The notes under the pieces are model-generated. The model saw only the letters and a list, made by a program, of their open reading frames with translations. It had not been told where the DNA came from and made no database searches. Shown here one piece after another: positions 58,801 through 64,000 of a DNA stretch of 64,000 nt. Each line of letters starts with the position of its first letter. Position 1 is the stretch's first letter. A program made the translations under genes and the position numbers. Origin of the DNA: Tipula vernalis (taxonomy: Eukaryota; Arthropoda; Insecta; Diptera; Tipulidae); NCBI GenBank assembly GCA_958295665.1, contig OY282559.1:250414764-250478763 (forward strand). The letters are read 5' to 3'.

Positions 58801-60581
58801 GACTAAACTCGACATAGTAGAAAATGGTCGAGTTTAGTTTTTTGGTCAATCGAAAACAACACAATTCAAACTATATTTTTTTAAATTTGACTTGGTTCGT
58901 TTCGGCTTTGAATCATCCATATATCTATAGAGAATTGAGACCAATGCAACAAAAAATTACACGCTTATTCGGAGTATGAACTAAGTTCAGAACAGGTTTG
59001 TGAAAAAAAAGAAGTTTCTATCTAAAAATTTACGGGTAAATGTTATTGATCCAATCCGCCGAAATGTAACTTTGACAATCTTGTTAATTGTATCCAGCTA
59101 AGATTAGTAGGAAATTTGTTTGGTAAACTCCTTTCGAATCGTAATTAACAAAAAAAAAAAGCAATAGCTTCTTGTTTTGTCTCTTGCCGTATTGGTCAAA
59201 ATGTGACTTTACTTACGAGCTTTTGTAAATGTGTTGCATTAATATATTGTGTATCCGGTTGCTGTTGTCCGGTTAGGGTGTACTTAAAAGCCATTTGATC
59301 TCGTTCCATGATATACTCGATTACAGGCATTCTAGCCGGTGGTAATAAAAACATAATGGGATAACAGTAGACTTTTCGTTGGAGTGGTGGCGGCAAATCA
59401 GTCGGTCCATCTTGAATTCCATTCTCTTTTAAAAGTTTTGCATGTTGCTCCCGTATTTTTTTCGCATTCTCACTGGAAAATCGATAAATTTTCCTACAAA
59501 GTGCCTCAACGCTATCTTTCACAGCTTCGACCAAATGCGGTTGGCATTGCCGTTTCATGTGCATCAATCGATCCTGAAAATCATCATAAGATGCACCCAC
59601 AGTTTTCCGAAGCCACTGAAACGTTTCTTCGGCAGTCCATTTGACTACTTTTTTACTTTCAGGTGGTGCCTTTGATGATTCTATTAGTTTCTTAGCGGCC
59701 TCCGTGTACATTGAGAGTTGCTTACGAGCTTCCCCCGCATATTTCGGTCTGACTATTTTGATTGGAATATCGTTCATAATCTCACGGTACATTGATGGCG
59801 AAATTTCAATAGGGCCACAATCACTAGGCAACAACGGATCTGATCCTTTATCCGTAACTTTTCGTTCCATTAGCCACCGATGGAATGAATCTTTTGGCGC
59901 GTTAATCGCTTCGCGAAGCATACATAAACTATCATATTTTTTTATTAATTTAATCGTTAAATCCGCTCGAAGTGCTTCAATTTCAGGATGCGGTTGATAT
60001 ACAGATGTAGGGAGACGCTCAAAAACAATAACATTCGTGTGCACCTCGAGATCCCATGGCCCGGGGAGAACATATTTTTTTATTTGCACGCCTCCCATTT
60101 GATTATGCAGAGTCATTGCGTCTTCGGATGGCCGCCGTTTCAGTGTTTGATGTGGATTAGGTGTATGCGCGCCATTTGGCCCGGGTGGATTATTATGGCA
60201 AATCCCCAACGGATCGGTGAGTGGATCAAACGGCCGATTCAAACTCGGCGTTTCCCATAGTGATTCGCCGGTGATTTTATTCCAATAGTATGGACGATTT
60301 TCACGTTTCGACCAAAATTTTTTCCATCCCTGATTCACCAAATCAGGGTGTAACTCATCACCATATATACTGGCGTTAAAAGCAGGTGAACTTCCTTGCG
60401 GCGTTTGTGGCGGCAATACATCGAGGGTTGCTGTTGGTGTAGTTTTCGTCGGTGTACCAAACGATGATGGTGTAGTTTGATTCTCGATATTATTCTGTGG
60501 ATTCGTTAATTGTTCCCAAGCTGATTGTTGGGCAGTTTGAGTCAAACTAGGTTCTTTACTACTCGATGCAATATCATTCAT
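34868..60581 (-). CDS. Pcif1: PCIF1/CAPAM, cap-adjacent m6Am methyltransferase family
   Basis: Four exons (60581-59217, 58556-58276, 58216-57947, 35087-34868), with consistent phases and GT-AG borders, encode 711 residues, the size of animal PCIF1. Residues 83-115 form a WW domain ([18 protein letters not shown]) expected to bind the phosphorylated RNA polymerase II tail. The central part is the PCIF1 helical domain. Exon 3 holds the methyltransferase motif NPPY (564-567; NPPF in human) followed by CEELID and FVVFLPEW. The last exon supplies [17 protein letters not shown], aligning with the human segment after the catalytic core. In vertebrates it N6-methylates cap-adjacent 2'-O-methyladenosine in the nucleus. 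Fly PCIF1 is reported to lack activity, so activity here is uncertain. The acceptor for exon 4 is 22.9 kb from its donor. Confidence 0.93.
36095..36714. mobile_element. PIF/Harbinger-like MITE, TAA target duplication
   Basis: Ends GGCCGTGCCCGAATAC and (inverted, one arm mutated) GTATTCCGGCACAGC are flanked by TAA on each side. The same family occurs at 52166-56774. Length is 620 bp. A chance open frame at 36651 is not a gene. Confidence 0.8.
36826..38201. mobile_element. 1.4-kb foldback element
   Basis: Termini CGCTATACTGCCGTGC (36826) and GCACGGCAGTATAGCG (ending 38201) are perfect inverses. Arms extend inwards for about 350-400 bp with decay, including TTTTACTGATCTGC against GTAGATCAGTAAAAC, and words such as ACCTTATCTGCC against GCCATAGATAAGG. 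No coding capacity was seen, so it is non-autonomous. Confidence 0.75.
38895..39467 (-). pseudogene. Second hAT transposase remnant (CGGBP1-like type)
   Basis: From 39467 the frame reads [18 protein letters not shown] with a BED finger (CKICNN...HLESAKH). After a deletion and frameshift at about 39205 the core continues as [20 protein letters not shown], then [16 protein letters not shown] and [17 protein letters not shown], ending near 38895. Different from the hAT family at 720. The middle of the gene and the C-terminal dimerisation domain are missing. Confidence 0.88.
39785..39950. repeat. Cluster of AAATATGCA motifs
   Basis: AAATATGC or a one-base variant occurs roughly ten times in 165 bp, partly as TGCATAAGTATTTTAAAATATGCA palindromic pairs. 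The cluster lies on the upstream side of the hAT remnant, as expected of subterminal transposase-binding sites. Confidence 0.55.
40130..41040. repeat. Cluster of GAGTTTACGACC MITE copies, two head to head
   Basis: A degenerate copy (about 40130-40330) is followed by two copies facing each other (40735-40868 and 40872-41037), so that GGTCGTAAACTCG and CGAGTTTACGACC meet at 40868. Each contains GGGGAAATTTGTTTA and GACTACGTCGATTGGTTGC, as does the copy at 33136. Confidence 0.8.
41286..41440. repeat. Truncated copy of the AGCCTGATTTCC MITE
   Basis: It matches the left half of the element at 42151 and ends at the GTATAC word near 41440, where another foldback (41450-42040) starts. Confidence 0.7.
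41450..42040. repeat. Foldback with GGCTGTATGATACTCAC termini
   Basis: TATTATGGCTGTATGATACTCACTTTTTT-type left end and its inverse (AGTGAGTATCATACAGCCATTA, ending about 42040) bracket 590 bp without coding. It shares the CTATTATGG start with the MITE at 26298. Confidence 0.65.
42151..42499. mobile_element. 349-bp MITE, TTA target duplication
   Basis: Perfect 30-bp inverted termini beginning AGCCTGATTTCCATTATG. TTA lies at 42148-42150 and 42500-42502. The interior is AT-rich with paired TTTTTCAGTACTG words. Confidence 0.85.
42560..42665 (-). pseudogene. Reverse transcriptase fragment with FADD motif
   Basis: The minus strand reads [20 protein letters not shown], the catalytic motif C region of a non-LTR reverse transcriptase. 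Only about 35 codons survive. Confidence 0.65.
42735..42975 (+). pseudogene. jockey/CR1-like reverse transcriptase fragment
   Basis: The frame reads [23 protein letters not shown] followed by [12 protein letters not shown], a stop, and [10 protein letters not shown]. It is the thumb-side segment after the RT active site, as in jockey-like elements. It faces the opposite way to the FADD fragment just left, so two insertions or a rearrangement is implied. Confidence 0.75.
42985..43310. repeat. Left arm of a large inverted repeat (partner 51700-52160)
   Basis: TTTTTAAAAATAGCTGTTTT followed by CAGACGCTTCAAACTTAG reappears inverted at about 52085-52160 (CTAAGTTTCAAGCGTCTG and AGCTATTTTTAAAAA). 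Similarity continues through TTTTTAATAGTAAAATTAG. The two arms bracket the 108-bp satellite and the LOA-like insertion. Confidence 0.7.
43345..43560 (+). repeat. Dispersed repeat leader, second copy
   Basis: Matches 6430-6640 through TATTGAAATC, TCTCGACGTTTTGAAAGTCC, TATCTCGAGAACGG and GATTTAGAATTTTTTTT. Here it leads, after about 400 bp of GTTGGGTT-rich sequence, into the 108-bp satellite. Confidence 0.7.
43975..44194 (+). repeat. 108-bp satellite, left part
   Basis: Two units starting TTTCTTAACGGATT and TTTCTCAACCGATTATGATG. The array is interrupted at 44194 by the LOA-like element and continues from 49830. Confidence 0.85.
44811..46116 (+). pseudogene. ORF1 of the LOA-like retrotransposon
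   Basis: ATG 44811 begins a Gly/Ser/Lys-rich basic N-terminus with [18 protein letters not shown] frameshift near 45125 moves the reading into the frame that continues through [19 protein letters not shown], a DUF4780-like domain ([55 protein letters not shown]) and a Gly/Glu-rich tail ending 46116. Such ORF1 proteins bind element RNA. There are no CCHC knuckles. Confidence 0.85.
46164..49737 (+). pseudogene. ORF2 of the LOA-like retrotransposon: EN, RT, RNase H
   Basis: The APE-type endonuclease (46164-46985; [38 protein letters not shown]) ends in a frameshift near 46985. Reverse transcriptase (46990-48680) has [41 protein letters not shown] and GTPQGG. There a 13-base G run (48024-48036), where the motif needs about 8, shifts the frame. 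The active site reads AYGDHVAL instead of YADD. An in-frame TAA at 48682 precedes the RNase H part ([36 protein letters not shown]) and the C-terminal zinc region [16 protein letters not shown]. It is inactive on several counts. Confidence 0.92.
49830..50765 (+). repeat. 108-bp satellite, right part
   Basis: About eight more units with starts near 49848, 50040, 50151, 50258, 50367, 50472, 50643 and 50751, usually 105-111 bp apart. Consensus words are TTTCTCAACCGATTATGATG, GGGATTCTAAAATGATTTTT and GAATATGGCCAAGTATGATG. One further unit lies inverted at about 50920-51025. Confidence 0.9.
51060..51425 (+). repeat. GTTGAG/GTTGGG-rich low-complexity tract
   Basis: Strand-asymmetric G/T-rich sequence made of loosely repeated GAGTTG, GGGTTG and GATTTG hexamers over 360 bp. 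A shorter similar tract is at 43655-43770, on the other side of the LOA-like insertion, so they probably belong to one element. Confidence 0.7.
52378..52963 (+). mobile_element. MITE A, copy 1
   Basis: Inverted ends TGCCCGATTTAGATGAAG and its inverse, the latter preceded by a doubled TTTGCAAGGCAAACATTT. It is followed directly by copy 2. A 10-bp duplication of the end lies at the left boundary. Confidence 0.85.
52967..53565 (+). mobile_element. MITE A, copy 2, head-to-tail with copy 1
   Basis: Nearly identical to copy 1. The junction reads CGGGCA-TTA-TGCCCG, sharing a TTA between the two copies. It carries about 35 bp more, in the TTTATTTTTAGCAC region near 53295. Confidence 0.85.
53566..54130 (-). 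mobile_element. MITE A, copy 3, inverted
   Basis: The reverse of copies 1 and 2, starting directly at the end of copy 2 with loss of the first bases of its terminus. Together, copies 2 and 3 make a 1.1-kb inverted repeat. Confidence 0.85.
54145..54757 (+). mobile_element. MITE B, copy 1 (TTAA type)
   Basis: Inverted ends GGTGCTATTCCACTAG and its counterpart (TGGAATAGCACC) with TTAA on the right and TAAA on the left. The inner ends share ATTGACTGATAGTAAA. Confidence 0.85.
54762..55305. mobile_element. MITE C (TTAA type)
   Basis: Inverted ends AGGCTTTGCCACAG and CTGTGGCAAAGCCT enclose 544 bp and are flanked on both sides by TTAA. Arms also share TCGTGCAATGCGATT against ATCGCATCGCACGA. Confidence 0.85.
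55310..55922 (+). mobile_element. MITE B, copy 2
   Basis: About 97% like copy 3 by eye. It starts right after the TTAA of MITE C and ends at a TTAA shared with copy 3. Confidence 0.85.
55927..56539 (+). mobile_element. MITE B, copy 3
   Basis: Head-to-tail with copy 2 through a single TTAA (55923-55926), with another TTAA at 56540-56543. Confidence 0.85.
58217..58275 (-). other. PCIF1 intron 2
   Basis: A 59-bp intron, GTAATT...TATAG, interrupting the Gly codon just before SFLDFKP. Confidence 0.9.
58557..59216 (-). other. PCIF1 intron 1
   Basis: A 660-bp intron, GTAAGT...TTTTTAG, in phase 0 between HLQKL and EQLYRNN. It contains a small hairpin (about 58770-58855) with a CTAAACTCGA/TCGAGTTTAG stem. 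Confidence 0.85.
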
Positions 60582-61540
60582 GATTCCTGTCGCATATATA
60601 CAAATCTCACTTTTGAAAAATTTTATATGTTTGTTTATACTTAATTTTAATTAAAATACAAAACAGGTGTCCCCTGTTCTCCTTGTTGTAATGTAAATAT
60701 TTAGTTTATATTGAATTACACTACAAGAGCACGACGATTCGAAGTATTGTCATTTCTATGGTTAGCGCGCGACTGATTTTGACGTTTAGTTTTTTCTTAT
60801 TGTAATCAAATAAAAACAAATGAAAATAGATTCAAACTATCATCAAAAAATAGTTTATCATTAAAATAATAACAATAAATTTGTTTTTCTTCTTAACTTT
60901 TTTCAAATATTGTACACAAAACAATTATTATAATCAACAAATTGGTGTAATTTTGTATTTTGACTAGTCTCTGTACCAAATAACAAACAAAACGAGAAAA
61001 AATATATTTCTAAAACTTCTTATGTGTAAAACCAAACCATATTAAAAAAAAAAATTTCATTTTTCACTTTTTCGGAAATAATGCACTTCAACTTCTAGCG
61101 AAAACTATTGAATATTTTAAAATAATGGTTATTTATTTCACTAAATTGATATTTATAGTTATTTTATAAGACAAATATTATTATTTTTGAACGAGCATTA
61201 CGATTTATAAATTGAAAAAAATTAAATCAAGTCACTTATCCGCCCTTATAAAACGCCATTTGCAATCTGCTTTAAAATTTATAAAGTGGAAAAAATTGTG
61301 TAGATGAAAATACACAAATACCAAGGCATAATTTTTTTTATTGAAAACGTAAATAAAAACATTAATTTCCCCTGTATTATTTTAAGTTTGTTACGTTGTT
61401 ACACCATTTTCGTTTAAAATAGAAAATATTTCGTCCAATTTCTTTGATTTCTATCAAAATTGGTTACGTGACGTTCCAAATTCCAAATTTGTTTTGATTT
61501 TTCTGGAACGTTTTTGATCGTTGGTTTGGCCAGCTTGACA
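60582..61540. other. PCIF1 upstream region, otherwise empty
   Basis: AT-rich, probably promoter and 5' UTR near 60582-60760. No gene, and no assignable promoter motif. Confidence 0.4.
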
Positions 61541-61551
61541 GAAGAAATTAA

Positions 61552-62058
61552 AGTACTTTTCATACCAGGCGCCTCGCCTCGAAATATTACCAAAAATGCG
61601 AAGCTGAGACCCTTTCATACCGGTGGCGTAGGCTTTGAACATTCGGTTGCTATCAAATATTTTATTTCTGTCTATTTGACACGTGAATTATAGCAAGAAC
61701 TGATATATTCTAAATTTGTAACGTACATATGAGTTAGATTTTTTGGTAAGTATGAAATATTTGTTCAAAAAATGTGATTTGTAGGTTATGTTGAGAAAGC
61801 ACTTCGCTTTGTACTACTTTAAAATCTCGTAGTCGAGTGTGGAACGCATTGCCTTGGCTTTGTAGATAACTTCATTGTAATATATTTTATTTTTTTTAAA
61901 ATTATCACTTAAAAATAAATTATTTTTCAACAAATTGAATTTATTACTATAAAATTAAACGGTATTAATCGAATAAAACTTATTTACATAGTTAAAAAAC
62001 GAAATAAACAATTTTTATTTACGAAGCTCAAAGCCGAGGCGCCTGGTATGAAAAGTAC
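61552..62058. mobile_element. MITE F (TTAA type), complete copy
   Basis: Inverted ends GTACTTTTCATACCAGGC and its counterpart, with TTAA at 61548-61551 and 62059-62062. The 507-bp interior includes GGCGCCTCG at both ends and TACTTTAAAATCTCG. Confidence 0.8.
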
Positions 62059-62755
62059 TTAAGACAAGTGCGCGTGACGTGTCGACAGTCGCGTGAAACA
62101 CACTGAGCACCAGATTTAAATATTAACTAATTTACCTATTTAATGAATCCAGATCATAGTTTGAGCATAAATATAGACATTTTTGAAGAAAACAACCAAT
62201 TATTTAATATTTTTAATAGCAAAATATCAATTAAAAGAAGTTGTATTAAATGAAGTTAGTTCCGCCGTCGCGTCAACAGGTTCCACAACCACAAAAGAAA
62301 AAATGATCTTTGCTGCTAAATATAACCTTAATAAATCTGACGTGTTGTTTAGTTTCTATTGTTCTCTTGTGTACCTATATGTTTTGAAATAAAATATTTT
62401 GAAAAATAAACGTTCTTCACAAGATATACATAGTATTAAACAATTTTGATAAAAGTATAAAAAAAAATCTGCTGCGATGCTTGGTGTGAATGGATGCTTG
62501 CGATGCTTGGTGTAACGGATACAAGCAGCCGACAGTGTGGATTCTTTGGATCATGCCGCGCTTCTCTTGGTGTGTTTCAGTCTTAAGAATAAAGTACTAC
62601 AAAATTTTTAGTTACCACAAATGTGAAGCTAACATGCCTATTCTGACGCACATTAACAGACTAAAAAATCGTCTTATGTAAGACATTTTTTTTATTTTAG
62701 TACTCAGGTCTTAACTAACCCGGCTACTCCACCTGACATAAAAATTACCATGAGT

Positions 62756-63207
62756 ACGTTTATGCTTAGGGTTCAACCTGGTTTGAACTTTTACTATAAA
62801 CGGAGTCGAGTCATCTTGTAGTTAACTCGACTCGACCTAAAAAATTTCTAGGGTCGAGTCGAGTTAACTCTAAAAACCTTCACTATAAACGGAGTCGAGT
62901 CGAAAAATAAAAACAACAAAAAAATAGTAATAAAAAGACACCATTTTGATTTCCTAATTCGTGTGCGAATCTTCGATTTTTGTGTGGCAATAAAACTTTG
63001 TTATTTTATTTTTATAAAATTCAGAAATTAATACAAGAAAAACATATAAACATACGATAGTAAATGATTTTTTTTGACGTTTCTGACTCGGTTTCAACCT
63101 AGTTTCGACTCGACTACGATTTGACTCTGCAGTATAAACGCTAAAAAAGATAACTACAAGATGATCCAAAGTTAACTAAAAGATGACTCGACTCTGAGCA
63201 TAAACGT
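62756..63207. mobile_element. Foldback rich in GAGTCGAGTC
   Basis: Inverted ends ACGTTTATGCT and AGCATAAACGT surround repeated GAGTCGAGT and ACTCGACTC words, with GTTTATACT and AGTATAAACG pairs inside. Confidence 0.75.
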
Positions 63208-63231
63208 ATTCCATTACAATTACCATGTCTG

Positions 63232-63481
63232 GGGGCCTATTCTTGAATTTCACATCCATTTTCCACATGTGGACATCTGTCAAAGTTCACACAAAATGTT
63301 CGAAAATTATAATTCGTATATAAAACACATGCAGCATGGGCATTTTCCTATATAGGGAATTTTTTCCACATGCTTATACCCATTCGGAAATATTCCCTTA
63401 GTACCGAAAAAATTAAATTTTTATTAATTTTGACAGATGTCCACATGTGGAAAATTGATGTGGAATTCGAGAATAGGGCCC
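63232..63481. mobile_element. 250-bp MITE, CTG target duplication
   Basis: Inverted arms of about 50 bp start GGGGCCTATTCTTGAA and contain CCACATGTGGACATCTG. CTG flanks both sides (63229-63231 and 63482-63484). Terminal sequence and target match the foldback element at 5386-10192. Confidence 0.85.
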
Positions 63482-63544
63482 CTGGTAACAAAAATATAAA
63501 AAATGGCATCGCGTGAGGAAAACATACAATAAATTTGACGGTAA

Positions 63545-64000
63545 AGTACTTTTCATACCAGGCGCCTCGCCTCGAAATATTTAGTTACCACAAATGCGAA
63601 GCTGAGACCCTTTCATACCGGTGGCGTTGGCTTTGAGCATTCCGTTGCTATCAAATATTTTATTTAGGTCTATTTTACATGTGCATTATAGCAAGAACTG
63701 AGACATACTAAATTTGTAACGTACATATGAGCTAGATTTTTTGGTAAGTATGAAACAATTTTGCATAAAATATGATTTGTAGGTTATGTTGACAAAGCAC
63801 CTCGCTTTGTACTACTTTGAAATCTCGCAGTCGAGTGTGGAACGCATTGCCTTGGCTTTATAGATAACTTCATTGTAATCTATTTTGTTTTTTTTTAAAC
63901 TATCACTTAAAAATAAATTATTTTTCAACAAATTGAATTTATTACTATAAAATTAAACGGTATCAATCGAATAAAACTAATTTACATAATTGAAAAACGA
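63545..64000. mobile_element. MITE F, second copy, cut by the window end
   Basis: Matches 61552 onward closely (GTACTTTTCATACCAGGC, then GCGAAGCTGAGACCC and AACGCATTGCCTTGGC) with a short extra block near 63580. The right end is outside the window. Confidence 0.85.

Noticed and set aside
59384..60260. Plus-strand open frames opposite PCIF1
   Set aside because: Antisense shadows of the well-supported PCIF1 first exon.
62490..62681. 63-codon frame with MDACDAWCNGYKQ
   Set aside because: Isolated, no homology recognised, and no splice partners; too weak to call.

Overview
This window looks like nuclear DNA of an insect, most probably a fly (Diptera). It is AT-rich, with short 59-76 bp introns next to one very long one. 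Two conserved animal genes are split by introns, and the repeats are typical of insects: mariner, hAT, BEL/Pao, Ty1/copia, jockey and LOA-like elements, a tRNA-derived SINE and many foldback MITEs. Species cannot be read from the sequence.

Three host genes are supported, all on the minus strand. (1) A secreted trypsin-like gene (21332-22190) whose catalytic serine is replaced by aspartate, so a non-catalytic serine protease homologue. A duplicate of its promoter and signal-peptide exon lies 18 kb away (4320-5060), where the protease domain is replaced by a 185-bp satellite array. (2) mind bomb 1 (27421-31151), an E3 ubiquitin ligase of Notch ligand endocytosis, complete in five in-phase exons (1063 aa). 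(3) PCIF1/CAPAM (34868-60581), the cap-adjacent m6Am methyltransferase family protein, complete in four exons (711 aa). Its last exon is separated from the third by a 22.9 kb intron that holds most of the transposon content on the right half of the window.

Layout: 1-5.2 kb holds a probable copia LTR, a deleted hAT copy, an unassigned fragment and the 185-bp satellite joined to the broken protease copy. 5.2-13.7 kb is a nest: a TTAA-flanked MITE containing a CTG-flanked foldback element, which contains a transposon with a Tc1/mariner-like transposase; a second transposon lies beside it. 13.75-20.6 kb is a retrotransposon graveyard: two BEL/Pao fragments, a jockey fragment, and an LOA-like element in reverse inside one BEL/Pao. 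21.3-23.2 kb is the protease homologue. 23.5-27.2 kb has a palindrome, a full-length dead mariner, a SINE and foldback MITEs. 27.4-35.1 kb holds mib1, a copia remnant and the last PCIF1 exon. 35.1-57.9 kb is the PCIF1 intron, with PIF/Harbinger-like and TTAA-flanked MITEs, a second hAT remnant, a 108-bp satellite interrupted by a nearly full-length LOA-like retrotransposon (44195-49829) and a stacked MITE nest at 52.2-56.8 kb. 57.9-60.6 kb has the other PCIF1 exons. The right end has three further foldback families.

No intact transposase or reverse transcriptase frame is visible, so this is a decayed landscape around three selected genes. The most unusual items are the satellite-fused protease copy, the Ser-to-Asp protease homologue, the LOA family ending in telomere-like (AACCT)n, the nested foldback elements and the transposon-filled PCIF1 intron.
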